Positions 9,518-19,581 of a DNA stretch of 64,000 nt are shown here, in pieces. Within the stretch, counting starts at the first letter, position 1. Every line of letters begins with the position of its first letter. The stretch spans positions 36,289-100,288 of the forward strand of contig NZ_QQRU01000001.1 in the NCBI RefSeq assembly GCF_003428885.1, given 5' to 3'. The notes beneath the pieces are model-generated. The model made no database searches. It saw nothing but the letters and a program-made list of their open reading frames with translations, and had not been told where the DNA came from. The translations under genes and the position numbers were made by a program. This DNA comes from Streptococcus sp. LQJ-218. GTDB lineage: Bacteria > Bacillota > Bacilli > Lactobacillales > Streptococcaceae.

Positions 9518-10852
9518 GTGTCTCAATCTTATATCAATGTTATCGGTGCTGGTTTGGCAGGTTCTGAAGCAGCCTACCAAATTGCAGAACGTGGTATTCC
9601 AGTTAAACTTTATGAAATGCGTGGTGTCAAGTCAACTCCTCAGCACAAAACAGACAATTTTGCTGAATTAGTTTGTTCCAATTCACTTCGTGGGGATGCT
9701 TTGACAAATGCTGTCGGGCTCCTCAAGGAAGAAATGCGTCGCTTGGGCTCTGTTATCTTGGAATCTGCTGAAGCAACCCGTGTTCCTGCAGGAGGAGCTC
9801 TTGCGGTGGACCGTGATGGTTTCTCTCAAATGGTGACCGAAAAAGTTGCCAACCATCCTTTGATTGAAGTGGTTCGTGATGAAATTACAGCATTGCCGAC
9901 AGATGTGATTACAGTTGTGGCGACTGGTCCTTTGACCAGCAATGCCCTAGCTGAGAAGATTCATGCCCTTAATGATGGCGATGGTTTCTATTTCTACGAT
10001 GCGGCAGCACCTATTATCGACGTGAACACGATCGATATGAGCAAGGTCTATCTCAAGTCTCGTTATGATAAGGGAGAAGCGGCTTATCTTAACGCGCCCA
10101 TGACTAAGCAAGAATTTATGGATTTCCATGAAGCCTTGGTTAATGCGGAAGAAGCACCGCTTAATTCTTTTGAAAAAGAAAAGTATTTTGAAGGATGTAT
10201 GCCTATCGAAGTCATGGCCAAGCGAGGTATTAAAACCATGCTTTATGGACCTATGAAACCAGTGGGTCTTGAGTATCCAGACGACTACACAGGACCTCGT
10301 GATGGAGAATTCAAAACACCTTACGCGGTTGTTCAACTTCGTCAGGACAATGCAGCTGGAAGTCTTTATAACATCGTTGGTTTTCAAACTCACCTTAAAT
10401 GGGGCGAACAAAAACGAATCTTCCAAATGATTCCAGGTCTTGAGAATGCTGAGTTCGTCCGTTATGGTGTTATGCATCGCAATTCTTACATGGATTCACC
10501 GAATCTTCTTGAGCAGACTTATCGTTCTAAGAAACAACCAAATCTCTTCTTTGCTGGTCAGATGACGGGTGTGGAAGGCTATGTTGAGTCAGCGGCATCA
10601 GGCTTGGTTGCGGGAATTAATGCCGCTCGTCTCTTCAAGGGAGAAAGTGAGGCTATCTTCCCAGAAACAACAGCGATTGGAAGTCTAGCTCATTACATCA
10701 CTCATGCAGACAGCAAACATTTCCAACCAATGAATGTCAATTTTGGAATCATCAAGGAGTTGGAAGGTGAACGTATCCGTGATAAGAAGGCTCGTTATGA
10801 AAAAATTGCAGAGCGTGCCCTTAGCGACTTAGAGAAATTTTTGACTGTCTAA
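9518..10852 (+). CDS. trmFO: tRNA uridine-54 C5-methyltransferase (FAD/folate-dependent)
   Basis: This flavoprotein methylates U54 in the T-loop of tRNA using methylene-tetrahydrofolate. With a GTG start at 9518 it is 444 aa, the usual length. An AAAGAGG ribosome site lies 10 nt upstream, and the FAD dinucleotide-binding motif [12 protein letters not shown] falls at residues 7-18. A start at 9446 would add 24 unconserved residues. Conserved blocks [20 protein letters not shown] and [19 protein letters not shown] are present. It was formerly named gid. Confidence 0.93.
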   Translation: MSQSYINVIGAGLAGSEAAYQIAERGIPVKLYEMRGVKSTPQHKTDNFAELVCSNSLRGDALTNAVGLLKEEMRRLGSVILESAEATRVPAGGALAVDRDGFSQMVTEKVANHPLIEVVRDEITALPTDVITVVATGPLTSNALAEKIHALNDGDGFYFYDAAAPIIDVNTIDMSKVYLKSRYDKGEAAYLNAPMTKQEFMDFHEALVNAEEAPLNSFEKEKYFEGCMPIEVMAKRGIKTMLYGPMKPVGLEYPDDYTGPRDGEFKTPYAVVQLRQDNAAGSLYNIVGFQTHLKWGEQKRIFQMIPGLENAEFVRYGVMHRNSYMDSPNLLEQTYRSKKQPNLFFAGQMTGVEGYVESAASGLVAGINAARLFKGESEAIFPETTAIGSLAHYITHADSKHFQPMNVNFGIIKELEGERIRDKKARYEKIAERALSDLEKFLTV

Positions 10853-10899
10853 TTTTTTTGAAAGAATTACTCATGATACTATAAAAATCTTAGAAATTG

Positions 10900-10908
10900 T
10901 GGTAGAAT
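10900..10908 (+). promoter_or_regulatory. Extended -10 promoter of pyrH-frr
   Basis: TGG followed by TAGAAT (10903-10908), 28 nt before the pyrH start. Confidence 0.6.
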
Positions 10909-10935
10909 AGGTAAGATAAAAGAAGGAGAGTGAAA

Positions 10936-11673
10936 ATGGCGAATCCCAAGTATAAACGTATTTTAATCAAGTTATCAGGTGAAGCCCTTGCCGGTGAACG
11001 TGGCATAGGGATTGATATCCAAACAGTTCAAACAATCGCAAGAGAGATTCAAGAAGTTCATAGCTTAGGTATCGAAATTGCCCTTGTTATCGGTGGAGGA
11101 AATCTCTGGCGTGGTGAACCTGCTGCAGAAGCAGGAATGGACCGCGTTCAGGCAGATTACACAGGAATGCTTGGGACTGTTATGAATGCTCTTGTGATGG
11201 CAGATTCATTGCAACAAGTTGGGGTCGATACGCGTGTACAAACTGCCATTGCTATGCAACAAGTGGCAGAGCCTTATGTACGTGGACGTGCCCTTCGCCA
11301 CCTTGAAAAAGGCCGTATCGTTATCTTTGGTGCGGGAATTGGTTCACCATACTTCTCAACAGATACAACTGCGGCCCTTCGTGCAGCGGAGATCGAAGCA
11401 GATGCCATTCTTATGGCTAAAAATGGGGTTGACGGTGTCTACAATGCTGATCCTAAAAAAGATAAGACAGCCGTTAAATTTGAAGAGTTGACTCACCGTG
11501 ACGTCATTAATAAAGGTCTCCGTATCATGGACTCAACCGCTTCAACACTTTCAATGGACAATGATATTGACTTGGTAGTTTTCAACATGAACCAACCAGG
11601 AAATATTAAACGTGTTGTATTTGGTGAAAATATCGGAACTACAGTTTCAAATAATATCGAAGAAAAGGAATAA
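10936..11673 (+). CDS. pyrH: UMP kinase
   Basis: This bacterial hexameric UMP kinase (amino acid kinase fold, unrelated to eukaryotic UMP/CMP kinase) converts UMP to UDP. It is 245 aa. Motifs are [10 protein letters not shown] near residue 10, GGGNLWRG near residue 54 and the [10 protein letters not shown] region near residue 212. The ATG at 10936 is preferred over an in-frame GTG at 10930, because the GGAGAG ribosome site lies just before the GTG and fits the ATG better. It is paired with frr, the conserved bacterial order. Confidence 0.96.
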   Translation: MANPKYKRILIKLSGEALAGERGIGIDIQTVQTIAREIQEVHSLGIEIALVIGGGNLWRGEPAAEAGMDRVQADYTGMLGTVMNALVMADSLQQVGVDTRVQTAIAMQQVAEPYVRGRALRHLEKGRIVIFGAGIGSPYFSTDTTAALRAAEIEADAILMAKNGVDGVYNADPKKDKTAVKFEELTHRDVINKGLRIMDSTASTLSMDNDIDLVVFNMNQPGNIKRVVFGENIGTTVSNNIEEKE

Positions 11674-11682
11674 GAAATCATT

Positions 11683-12240
11683 ATGGCAAACGCAATCGTA
11701 GAAAAAGCAAAAGAGAGAATGACCCAATCTCACCACTCACTTGCTCGTGAGTTTGGAAGTATTCGTGCTGGCCGTGCTAATGCTAGCTTGCTTGACCGCA
11801 TCCACGTTGAGTACTATGGTGTTGAAACACCACTTAACCAAATTGCTTCTATCACAATCCCAGAAGCGCGTGTTTTGTTGGTAACACCATTTGACAAGTC
11901 TTCATTGAAAGACATCGAACGTGCCTTGAACGCTTCTGATCTTGGTATCACACCAGCTAATGACGGTTCAGTTATTCGTTTGGTGATCCCTGCTCTCACA
12001 GAAGAAACTCGTCGTGACCTTGCTAAAGAAGTGAAAAAGGTCGGTGAGAATGCTAAAGTAGCTATCCGTAATATCCGTCGTGATGCTATGGACGAAGCCA
12101 AGAAACAAGAAAAAGCTAAAGAAATCACTGAAGACGAATTGAAGACTCTTGAAAAAGATATTCAAAAAGTAACAGATGATGCTGTTAAACACATCGACGA
12201 CATGACTGCCAACAAAGAAAAAGAACTTTTGGAAGTCTAA
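11683..12240 (+). CDS. frr: Ribosome recycling factor
   Basis: RRF acts with EF-G to split post-termination ribosomes. It is 185 aa, the usual size, with the long charged helices of the three-helix bundle, the [18 protein letters not shown] block near residue 25, and a C-terminal helix rich in Glu and Lys. The start is 9 nt after pyrH. A terminator-like hairpin follows. Confidence 0.97.
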   Translation: MANAIVEKAKERMTQSHHSLAREFGSIRAGRANASLLDRIHVEYYGVETPLNQIASITIPEARVLLVTPFDKSSLKDIERALNASDLGITPANDGSVIRLVIPALTEETRRDLAKEVKKVGENAKVAIRNIRRDAMDEAKKQEKAKEITEDELKTLEKDIQKVTDDAVKHIDDMTANKEKELLEV

Positions 12241-12250
12241 AAATAAACAG

Positions 12251-12283
12251 AAAACTCAGTTGGCATTGCTGGCTGAGTTTTAT
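12251..12283 (+). terminator. Terminator of pyrH-frr
   Basis: AACTCAG ... CTGAGTT arms with a short T tract lie between frr and cvfB. The T tract is interrupted by A, so some read-through into cvfB is likely. Confidence 0.7.
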
Positions 12284-12298
12284 TCGAAAGAAGGAAAT

Positions 12299-13153
12299 AT
12301 GAATACAAATCTTGCAAGTTTTATCGTTGGACTTATTATCGATGAAAACGACCGTTTTTACTTTGTGCAAAAGGATGGTCAAACCTATGCACTTGCTAAG
12401 GAAGAAGGTCAACATACAGTAGGCGATACGGTCAAAGGTTTTGCCTACACGGATATGAAGCAAAAACTCCGCCTGACAACCTTAGAAGTGACTGCCACTC
12501 AGGACCAATTTGGTTGGGGAAGTGTAACGGAAGTTCGTAAGGACTTGGGTGTCTTTGTGGATACAGGTCTACCTGATAAAGAAATCGTTGTGTCACTCGA
12601 TATCCTCCCTGAGCTCAAGGAACTCTGGCCTAAGAAGGGCGATCGCCTATACATTCGTCTTGAAGTGGACAAGAAGGACCGTATCTGGGGCCTCTTGGCT
12701 TATCAAGAAGACTTCCAACGTCTGGCTCGTCCTGCCTACAATAACATGCAGAATCAAAACTGGCCAGCCATTGTTTACCGCCTCAAGCTGTCAGGGACCT
12801 TTGTTTATCTGCCAGAAAATAACATGCTTGGCTTTATCCATCCTAGCGAGCGCTATTCAGAGCCACGTTTGGGGCAAGTATTAGATGCGCGTGTCATTGG
12901 TTTCCGTGAAGTGGACCGCACCTTGAACCTCTCTCTCAAACCACGTTCCTTTGAAATGTTGGAAAATGATGCCCAGATGATTTTGACCTACTTGGAAAGC
13001 AATAGTGGTTTCATGACCTTAAATGATAAGTCATCTCCAGAAGACATCAAAGCAACCTTTGGCATTTCTAAAGGTCAATTCAAGAAAGCTTTAGGTAGTT
13101 TAATGAAAGCTGGAAAAATCAAACAAGACCAGTTTGGGACAGAGTTGATTTAG
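12299..13153 (+). CDS. cvfB: S1-type RNA-binding protein CvfB (YitL family)
   Basis: A 284-aa protein of the conserved virulence factor B family. It contains several S1-like OB folds (about residues 5-60, 65-125 and 145-215) and a C-terminal winged helix (about residues 225-284, ending in [15 protein letters not shown]). In staphylococci and pneumococci such proteins bind RNA and affect virulence gene expression; the exact targets are unknown. The ATG at 12299 has GAAGGA before it, and upstream in-frame codons lie within the frr terminator. Confidence 0.85.
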   Translation: MNTNLASFIVGLIIDENDRFYFVQKDGQTYALAKEEGQHTVGDTVKGFAYTDMKQKLRLTTLEVTATQDQFGWGSVTEVRKDLGVFVDTGLPDKEIVVSLDILPELKELWPKKGDRLYIRLEVDKKDRIWGLLAYQEDFQRLARPAYNNMQNQNWPAIVYRLKLSGTFVYLPENNMLGFIHPSERYSEPRLGQVLDARVIGFREVDRTLNLSLKPRSFEMLENDAQMILTYLESNSGFMTLNDKSSPEDIKATFGISKGQFKKALGSLMKAGKIKQDQFGTELI

Positions 13154-13161
13154 GGAGGGTT

Positions 13162-13377
13162 ATGAGAAAATCATTTTACACTTGGCTCATGACCGAGCGC
13201 AATCCTAAAAGCAATAGTCCTAAAGCGATTTTAGCAGATCTTGCCTTTGAGGAGTCAGCCTTCCCAAAACACACAGATGATTTTGATGAGGTGAGTCGCT
13301 TTTTGGAGGAACATGCCAGTTTCTCTTTTAACCTAGGGGACTTTGACGCTATCTGGCAAGAATACTTAGAACACTAG
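13162..13377 (+). CDS. YozE family protein (UPF0346)
   Basis: A 71-aa acidic small protein starting [20 protein letters not shown], typical of the YozE SAM-like fold family. It lies 8 nt after cvfB with a GGGAGG ribosome site, so it is co-transcribed. The cellular role is not established. Confidence 0.9.
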   Translation: MRKSFYTWLMTERNPKSNSPKAILADLAFEESAFPKHTDDFDEVSRFLEEHASFSFNLGDFDAIWQEYLEH

Positions 13378-13418
13378 CATGATTCATTGGGTTTGGGCTA
13401 GTAATTTCTCCATCCCTT

Positions 13419-13427
13419 TGCTATAAT
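13419..13427 (+). promoter_or_regulatory. Extended -10 promoter upstream of phoH
   Basis: TGC followed by TATAAT (13422-13427), 34 nt before the TTG start. Confidence 0.6.
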
Positions 13428-13461
13428 AAAAAGAAATAAAAGGATTAGAGAGGTTCTTTAT

Positions 13462-14354
13462 TTGAAGGAACATTCAATAGACATTCAACTGAGTCATCCA
13501 GATGACTTATTTCATCTTTTTGGATCCAACGAGCGCCATCTTCGTTTGATGGAAGAAGAGCTTGATGTGGTGATTCATGCTCGTACGGAGATTGTCCAGG
13601 TTTTGGGCGAAGAGGCTGCCTGTGAGGAAGCCCGTCAGGTTATTCAGGCTTTGATGGTCTTGGTCAATCGTGGGATGACCGTTGGCACACCAGATGTGGT
13701 GACTGCGATTAGCATGGTCAAAAACTGTATGTTGACAGTGTTAAACAGCATGATGTGACCTTTGGAATCGGACCTGCAGGGACAGGGAAGACCTTTCTTG
13801 CAGTGACCTTGGCGGTTACTGCCCTTAAACGTGGTCAGGTTAAGAGAATTATCCTAACTCGTCCAGCCGTTGAAGCAGGAGAGAGTCTTGGATTTCTTCC
13901 GGGTGATCTCAAGGAGAAGGTGGATCCTTACCTTCGCCCTGTTTACGATGCCTTGTATCAGATTCTGGGCAAAGATCAAACGACTCGTCTTATGGAGCGT
14001 GAGATTATCGAAATTGCGCCCCTTGCTTACATGCGTGGTCGGACCTTGGACGATGCTTTTGTCATTCTCGATGAGGCACAAAATACGACTATCATGCAGA
14101 TGAAGATGTTCTTGACGCGTTTAGGTTTTAATTCTAAGATGATTGTCAATGGAGATATCAGTCAGATTGACTTGCCGCGTAATATCAAGTCTGGTTTGAT
14201 TGATGCCCAAGAAAAGCTCAAGAACATTCACCAAATCGACTTTATTCATTTTTCAGCTAAGGATGTGGTTCGTCATCCAGTTGTCGCTCAGATTATCCGA
14301 GCTTATGAACCAGTTCCAGTTAAGGTTGAGGAAAAGAACCAAGAAACAGAATAG
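13462..14354 (+). pseudogene. phoH: PhoH-like ATPase, broken by an internal deletion and frameshift
   Basis: An intact streptococcal PhoH is one protein of about 320 aa. Here the N-terminal part (TTG start at 13462, AGAGAGG ribosome site) matches through residue 88 (AISMVKN), then runs into ten unrelated residues and stops at 13758. The rest continues in another frame from about 13730 ([22 protein letters not shown]) to 14354 and keeps Walker A (GPAGTGKT), Walker B (VILDEAQN) and the C-terminal region. About 30 residues normally joining the KH-like N-terminal domain to the ATPase domain are missing, in a number of bases not divisible by three. A separate ATPase translated from the GTG at 13755 is possible but has no ribosome site. 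Confidence 0.85.
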
Positions 14355-14361
14355 TAAAAAA

Positions 14362-14390
14362 GAGCAGTTCAGATGTGAACCGCTCGTTTT
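14362..14390 (+). terminator. Terminator between phoH and ald (convergent)
   Basis: GAGCAGTTC ... GAACCGCTC (one A-C mismatch) then TTTT. It separates the convergent phoH and ald genes. Confidence 0.75.
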
Positions 14391-14404
14391 ATGAGTGTCT
14401 AGCT

Positions 14405-15517
14405 TTAAACAAGTTCGTCGATAGAAGTATGATCTTTATCGAGTCCTTCGGCAACTGGAAGGCTAGTTAAGTAACCTTGATAAGTGGTCACACCTTGACG
14501 CAAGCCCTCATCTTCAGAGATTGCTTGTGAGAATCCTTTGCCAGCCAAAGCTTCGATATAAGGAAGAGTGACATTGGTTAGGGCGATGGTTGAAGTACGG
14601 GCAACAGCACCAGGGATATTGGCAACAGCATAGTGAAGGACACCGTGTTTTTCATAAACAGGCTCATCGTGCGTTGTCACACGGTCAGCTGTCTCAATAA
14701 CGCCACCTTGGTCAACAGCTACGTCAACGATGACAGAGCCTGGACGCATTTGTTCGACCATCTCATCAGTCACCAATTTCGGTGCTTTGGCACCAGGGAT
14801 GAGAACCGCTCCAATCACCACATCCGCATCTCTCACACTGGCTTCAATGTTGAATGAATTAGACATAAGAGTTTGAATTTGGTTTCCAAAGACTTCTTCT
14901 AGAACTGAGAGACGTTTGGCACTGATATCTAAAATAGTCACTTGAGCACCGAGTCCAAGGGCAATGCGAGCAGCATGGGTCCCTACGACACCACCACCGA
15001 TGATGGTTACTTTTCCTTTTGGAACACCCGGCACACCACCTAGTAGAACACCAGAACCTCCTGATTGCTTAGTTAGGAAATGAGCTCCGATTTGAACAGC
15101 CATACGACCTGCAACCTCACTCATAGGAACGAGGAGTGGTAGTTGTCCTTGATTGTCACGGACAGTTTCATAGGCAATTCCTGTTGTTTTAGCTGCAAGC
15201 ATAGCATCTGCTAATTCTGGGGCAGCAGCCATGTGCAAGTAGGTGAAAAGGAGAAGATCATCGCGCAAATAACCGTATTCAGAAGCCAGTGGTTCTTTTA
15301 CTTTGACCACTAATTCGGCAGCCCAGGCTTCAGCAGCAGTAGCGACAATCTCAGCTCCTTGCTTTTGATAGTCTGCATCAGTAAATCCTGAACCAAGTCC
15401 AGCATTTGTTTCGATGAGGACACGATGTCCACCGCTGACTAAACTATGGACGCCAGCAGGAGTGAGAGCAACACGGTTTTCGTTATTCTTAATTTCTTTT
15501 GGGATTCCGATTAACAT
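14405..15517 (-). CDS. ald: Alanine dehydrogenase
   Basis: This enzyme catalyses reversible oxidative deamination of L-alanine to pyruvate and ammonium with NAD+. The reading frame is complete at 370 aa, the usual length. It begins [20 protein letters not shown], the N-terminal AlaDH/PNT domain. The NAD-binding Rossmann motif [14 protein letters not shown] lies near residue 170. It is a single minus-strand gene with its own promoter, convergent with phoH and divergent from the acetyltransferase gene. Confidence 0.95.
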   Translation of the reverse strand: MLIGIPKEIKNNENRVALTPAGVHSLVSGGHRVLIETNAGLGSGFTDADYQKQGAEIVATAAEAWAAELVVKVKEPLASEYGYLRDDLLLFTYLHMAAAPELADAMLAAKTTGIAYETVRDNQGQLPLLVPMSEVAGRMAVQIGAHFLTKQSGGSGVLLGGVPGVPKGKVTIIGGGVVGTHAARIALGLGAQVTILDISAKRLSVLEEVFGNQIQTLMSNSFNIEASVRDADVVIGAVLIPGAKAPKLVTDEMVEQMRPGSVIVDVAVDQGGVIETADRVTTHDEPVYEKHGVLHYAVANIPGAVARTSTIALTNVTLPYIEALAGKGFSQAISEDEGLRQGVTTYQGYLTSLPVAEGLDKDHTSIDELV

Positions 15518-15596
15518 AGAGATAACCTACCTTTCAATTGACGGGATTCTTTTAGTTGTCACATTTCGGTTCATAAATCAAAAATGTGATGACTTT

Positions 15597-15625
15597 ATTG
15601 TATATGAAACCGTTTTAAATTGCAA
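15597..15625 (-). promoter_or_regulatory. Promoter of ald with a cre-like sequence
   Basis: Read on the minus strand, -35 TTGCAA (15620-15625) and -10 TACAAT (15597-15602) are spaced by 17 nt. The spacer holds a sequence matching the CcpA cre consensus at all but two positions, which may mean carbon control; that part is weak. Confidence 0.6.
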
Positions 15626-15690
15626 GAAAAACTTGTAAATCTATTTCTTTTATGTTATTTTTTTAGCAACCTATTTTTGGAGGTGTCATT

Positions 15691-16260
15691 ATGGAATCAC
15701 TATTTATCAAACTAGCCAAGCATCCAATTATCGAAACAGAACGCTTAGTGCTTAGACCTGTAACTTTGAATGATGCGCAAGAAATGTTTGACTATGCCTC
15801 AGACAAAGAAAATACACGCTATACTTTTCCAACCAATCAAAGTTTAGAAGAAACTAAGAATAATATTGCCCAGTTTTATCTAGCCAATCCCTTGGGCCGA
15901 TGGGGTATAGAACTAAAAAATAGTGGAGAGTTTATTGGAACCATTGACTTGCACAAGATTGATCCTGTTCTTAAAAAGGCAGCCATTGGTTATATTATTC
16001 ATCAAAAATATTGGAATCAAGGTTTGACGACAGAAGCTAATCGTGCCGTGATTAAACTAGCCTTTGAAGAAATCGGAATGAATAAGTTGACAGCCCTTCA
16101 CGATAAGGCTAATCCTGCTTCAGGAAAGGTCATGGAGAAATCAGGCATGTGCTTCTCTCACGAAGAACCATATGCTCGTATGGACCAGCATGAAAAAGGC
16201 CGTATCGTGACAAGAGTTCATTATGTCTTGACCAAGGAAGACTATTTTGCAAATAAATAA
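15691..16260 (+). CDS. GNAT acetyltransferase, RimJ/RimL type
   Basis: A 189-aa GNAT-fold protein. The N-terminal ETERLVLRPVTLNDAQEMF block and the acetyl-CoA site around IGYIIHQKYWNQGLTTEA near residue 115 are typical of the RimJ/RimL/Ard-type family that acetylates protein N-termini or small molecules. Its substrate cannot be deduced. A strong GGAGGTG ribosome site precedes the ATG. It stands alone, with a terminator after it. Confidence 0.85.
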   Translation: MESLFIKLAKHPIIETERLVLRPVTLNDAQEMFDYASDKENTRYTFPTNQSLEETKNNIAQFYLANPLGRWGIELKNSGEFIGTIDLHKIDPVLKKAAIGYIIHQKYWNQGLTTEANRAVIKLAFEEIGMNKLTALHDKANPASGKVMEKSGMCFSHEEPYARMDQHEKGRIVTRVHYVLTKEDYFANK

Positions 16261-16261
16261 G

Positions 16262-16292
16262 CAGTTGAGAAGAATTTTTCAACTGTTTTTTC
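16262..16292 (+). terminator. Terminator after the acetyltransferase gene
   Basis: CAGTTGA ... TCAACTG arms plus six T, only 8 nt before the comEA cin-box. Confidence 0.85.
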
Positions 16293-16299
16293 TTCCTCT

Positions 16300-16307
16300 T
16301 ACGAATA
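16300..16307 (+). promoter_or_regulatory. cin-box (ComX/SigX promoter) of comEA-comEC
   Basis: TACGAATA preceded by a T-rich stretch is the known late-competence promoter element of streptococci, recognised by the alternative sigma factor ComX. It lies 20 nt before comEA. Confidence 0.9.
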
Positions 16308-16326
16308 ATCTAAGAGAGGAGAAAAT

Positions 16327-16977
16327 ATGGAAGCAATTATCGAGAAAATCAAAGAGTATAAAATCATCGTCATTTGTACTAGTCTGGGCTTGCTTGTAAG
16401 CGGATTTTTCCTGCTAAAGCCAGCTCCACAAACACCTGTAAAAGAAACGAATTTACAGGCAGAAGTCGCAGCTGTTTCCAAGAATTCAGTGTCCGAAAAG
16501 GAAGTAAAGAAAGAAGAAAAGGAAGAACCTATTGAACAAGATCTAATCACAGTAGATGTGAAAGGTGCTGTCAAATCACCAGGAATTTATGATTTGCCAG
16601 TCGGTAGTCGGGTCAATGACGCTGTTCAGAAGGCTGGTGGCTTGACAGAGCAAGCAGACAGCAAGGCACTCAATCTAGCTCAGAAAGTTAGTGATGAGGC
16701 TCTGGTTTACGTTCCAACTAAAGGAGAAGAAGCAGCTAGTCAACAGACAGGTTCTGGAGCGCCTTCTTCAACAAGCAAGGACAAGAAGGTCAATCTCAAC
16801 AAGGCCAATCTGGAAGAACTCAAGCAGGTCAAGGGGCTGGGAGGAAAACGAGCCCAGGATATTATCGACCATCGTGAATCAAATGGGAAATTTAAGTCGG
16901 TTGATGAACTCAAGAAGGTATCCGGCATTGGAGCCAAGACCATAGAAAAGTTAAAAGATTATGTTACAGTGGATTAA
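16327..16977 (+). CDS. comEA: Competence DNA receptor ComEA
   Basis: ComEA is a membrane-anchored DNA-binding protein that captures exogenous DNA for uptake. It is 216 aa. A single N-terminal membrane segment lies at about residues 14-33, followed by a Lys/Glu-rich linker, an SLBB domain (about residues 78-130, DVKGAVKSPGIYDLP), and a C-terminal pair of helix-hairpin-helix motifs (about residues 155-216). The gene overlaps comEC by 17 nt and is driven by a cin-box. Confidence 0.96.
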   Translation: MEAIIEKIKEYKIIVICTSLGLLVSGFFLLKPAPQTPVKETNLQAEVAAVSKNSVSEKEVKKEEKEEPIEQDLITVDVKGAVKSPGIYDLPVGSRVNDAVQKAGGLTEQADSKALNLAQKVSDEALVYVPTKGEEAASQQTGSGAPSSTSKDKKVNLNKANLEELKQVKGLGGKRAQDIIDHRESNGKFKSVDELKKVSGIGAKTIEKLKDYVTVD

Positions 16978-19201
16978 GAATTTCTCTATCCCCCTAATCT
17001 ATCTGAGTTTTCTGTTACTTTGGCTTTACTACGCCATTTTTTCAGCATCCTATCTTGCTTTATTGGGCTTTGTTTTTCTGCTAGTCTGTCTCTTTGTACA
17101 ATTTCCTTGGAAATCTGCTAGCAAAGTTCTAGTGATTTGTGGAATCTTTGGATTTTGGTTTCTGTTTCAAACTTGGCAGCAGACACAAGCTAGTCAGAAC
17201 CTAGCGGATTCTATTGAAAGGGTACGGATTTTGCCTGACACTATTAAGGTCAATGGTGACAGTCTATCCTTTCGTGGCAAGTCTGATGGACGCACTTTTC
17301 AAGTCTATTATAAACTCCAGTCCGAGGAGGAGAAAGAAACCTTTCAAGCCTTAACAGACCTTCATGAGATAGAACTAGAAGGGAAGCTTTCGGTGCCAGA
17401 AGGGAAGAGAAATTTTGGTGGCTTTGACTACCAAGCCTATCTTAAGACTCAAGGAATTTACCAGACTCTCAATATCAAAAGAATCCAGTCGCTTCAAAAG
17501 GTTGGCAGTTGGGATATAGGTGAAAACCTATCCAGTTTACGTCGAAAGGCTGTAGTTTGGATCAAGACGCATTTTCCAGATCCTATGCGCAATTACATGA
17601 CGGGGCTTCTATTAGGACATCTCGACACCGACTTCGAGGAAATGAATGAACTTTATTCCAGTCTAGGGATTATCCACCTCTTTGCCTTGTCGGGTATGCA
17701 GGTAGGCTTTTTCATGGATGGCTTTAAGAAACTTCTTTTGCGACTGGGGTTGACCCAAGAAAAGTTGAAATGGATGACTTATCCCTTTTCTCTTATTTAT
17801 GCAGGTCTGACAGGATTTTCAGCTTCTGTCATTCGCAGTCTCTTGCAAAAGTTACTGGCTCAACATGGTGTTAAGGGCTTGGATAATTTTGCCTTGACAG
17901 TCCTTGTCCTCTTTATCGTCATGCCCAACTTTTTCCTGACGGCAGGAGGTGTTTTGTCTTGTGCTTATGCTTTTATCTTGACCATGACCAGCAAAGAAGG
18001 AGAGGGGCTTAAGGCTGTTGCCAGAGAAAGTCTGGTTATTTCTTTGGGCATACTACCCATCCTATCCTTCTATTTTGCGGAATTTCAACCTTGGTCTATC
18101 CTTTTGACCTTTGTCTTTTCCTTTCTATTTGACTTGGTCTTCTTACCGCTCTTGTCTATCTTATTTGCCCTTTCCTTTCTCTATCCAGTCATTCAGCTGA
18201 ATGTTATCTTTGAATGGTTGGAAGGTATTATTCGCTTGGTATCGCAGGTGGTAAGTAGACCTCTGGTTTTTGGACAACCCAATGCATGGCTTTTGATTCT
18301 TCTCTTAGTTTCATTAGCCTTGTTCTATGATATGAGGAAAAATATCAAAAGACTAGCAGGATTTAGTCTCTTTATCGTGGGGCTCATTTTCTTGACCAAG
18401 CATCCACTGGAAAATGAAATTACCATGCTGGATGTAGGGCAAGGAGAAAGTATTTTCCTAAGGGATGTAACTGGTAAGACTATTCTCGTAGATGTGGGCG
18501 GTAAGGCAGAATCTGATAAGAAAATTGAAAAATGGCAAGAAAAGGCGACAACCAGTAATGCGCAGAGAACCTTGATTCCTTATCTTAAAAGTCGAGGAGT
18601 AGCCAAGATTGACCAGCTAATTTTGACCAACACAGACAAGGAACATGTTGGAGATTTGTTAGAGGTGACCAAGGCCTTCCATGTAGGGGAGATTTTGGTA
18701 TCAAAAGGCAGTTTGAAACAGAATGAATTTGTGACAGAACTAGAAGCAAGCCAAAGCAAGGTACGCAGTGTGACAGCAGGGGAGAATTTATCGATTTTTG
18801 GCAGTCAGTTAGAAGTCCTATCTCCAAGGAAAATTGGAGACGGAGGTCATGAAGATTCCCTGGTTCTCTATGGGAAACTCTTGGATAAGTCCTTTCTCTT
18901 CACGGGAAATTTGGAGGAGAAAGGAGAGAAGGATCTTCTAAAGCAATATCCTGACCTAGAGGTGGACGCCTTGAAAGCTAGCCAACATGGCTCTAAAAAA
19001 TCATCAAGTTCAGCCTTTTTAGAACAGCTCAAACCAAAGATGACTCTCATCTCAGTTGAAAAGAATAATCGAACCAAACTCCCCCATCAGGAAACCCTGA
19101 CCCGACTGGAAGGTATCAATAGCAAAGTTTACCGAACTGACCAACAAGGAGCTATACGGTTTAAAGGTTGGAAGAGTTGGAAGATCGAAAGTATTCGATA
19201 G
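16961..19201 (+). CDS. comEC: DNA channel protein ComEC
   Basis: ComEC is the inner-membrane channel that passes single-stranded DNA into the cytoplasm during transformation. It is 746 aa, the full length. Two membrane segments come first, then an OB-like soluble part (about residues 75-180), the multi-spanning competence domain (about residues 200-470) with HLFALSGMQVGFF, and a C-terminal metallo-beta-lactamase-like domain (from about residue 485, MLDVGQGESIFLRD, later SQHGSKKSS). The usual HxDxDH motif reads TNTDKEHVGD, with the first His replaced by Thr. Confidence 0.95.
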   Translation: MLQWIKNFSIPLIYLSFLLLWLYYAIFSASYLALLGFVFLLVCLFVQFPWKSASKVLVICGIFGFWFLFQTWQQTQASQNLADSIERVRILPDTIKVNGDSLSFRGKSDGRTFQVYYKLQSEEEKETFQALTDLHEIELEGKLSVPEGKRNFGGFDYQAYLKTQGIYQTLNIKRIQSLQKVGSWDIGENLSSLRRKAVVWIKTHFPDPMRNYMTGLLLGHLDTDFEEMNELYSSLGIIHLFALSGMQVGFFMDGFKKLLLRLGLTQEKLKWMTYPFSLIYAGLTGFSASVIRSLLQKLLAQHGVKGLDNFALTVLVLFIVMPNFFLTAGGVLSCAYAFILTMTSKEGEGLKAVARESLVISLGILPILSFYFAEFQPWSILLTFVFSFLFDLVFLPLLSILFALSFLYPVIQLNVIFEWLEGIIRLVSQVVSRPLVFGQPNAWLLILLLVSLALFYDMRKNIKRLAGFSLFIVGLIFLTKHPLENEITMLDVGQGESIFLRDVTGKTILVDVGGKAESDKKIEKWQEKATTSNAQRTLIPYLKSRGVAKIDQLILTNTDKEHVGDLLEVTKAFHVGEILVSKGSLKQNEFVTELEASQSKVRSVTAGENLSIFGSQLEVLSPRKIGDGGHEDSLVLYGKLLDKSFLFTGNLEEKGEKDLLKQYPDLEVDALKASQHGSKKSSSSAFLEQLKPKMTLISVEKNNRTKLPHQETLTRLEGINSKVYRTDQQGAIRFKGWKSWKIESIR

Positions 19202-19264
19202 GAAGGACAAATAGTAAATATTAGTAAAATAAACTAAAAATCTGTTGTATAAAAACGGGAAAAA

Positions 19265-19273
19265 TGATATAAT
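19265..19273 (+). promoter_or_regulatory. Extended -10 promoter of the small-peptide/ABC module
   Basis: TGA followed by TATAAT (19268-19273). A weak TTGTAT lies 17 nt upstream of the -10 hexamer. Together they would start transcription near 19280. Confidence 0.6.
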
Positions 19274-19324
19274 GAAAGCGCATTCAATATTGATGATATA
19301 AAACCATTAAAAATTAGTTAGTTT

Positions 19325-19549
19325 ATGATTATTGGTCTTTTTCAGTCCAGTGTATCTGCTGTGACAGTCACTAAAAGTTACCGGTATGATTGGAATACCG
19401 CTTTTGAGTATAGTATGAATTATCACAACCATCAATACATTTCTATCCCGTCATGGTCTCGTTATGACAGCTATTCTGAGTATAAAGTTGGTTCTGGCTG
19501 GAATTACGATCGTTATGAGGTACTAAACTACTACAGCGGAGGCTATTAA
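19325..19549 (+). CDS. Small tyrosine-rich, putatively secreted peptide
   Basis: A 74-aa ORF, not firmly recognised. Residues 2-12 are hydrophobic and end SVSA, a possible signal peptidase site. The rest has about 16 tyrosines with Trp, His and Ser but no Cys, and ends in Tyr-Ser-Gly-Gly-Tyr. The N-terminus looks too short for a signal peptide and has no basic residues. An in-frame stop lies two codons upstream and no ribosome site is visible, so the start is doubtful or the gene is N-terminally truncated. The YSMNYHNHQY region is faintly like the YSNYHH region of lactococcin-972-type bacteriocins. It sits directly before a two-gene ABC transporter. Confidence 0.5.
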   Translation: MIIGLFQSSVSAVTVTKSYRYDWNTAFEYSMNYHNHQYISIPSWSRYDSYSEYKVGSGWNYDRYEVLNYYSGGY

Positions 19550-19581
19550 TCCCTAAAGAGTGATAAAAAGGAGGACTAGGT

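Noticed and set aside
9947..10477. 176-aa minus-strand ORF opposite trmFO
   Set aside because: Shadow frame of a highly conserved gene; no ribosome site, composition typical of antisense frames.
13755..14354. Independent 199-aa ATPase gene
   Set aside because: It is the C-terminal part of PhoH; the GTG start has no ribosome site and lies inside the P-loop domain, so it is treated as part of a broken phoH.
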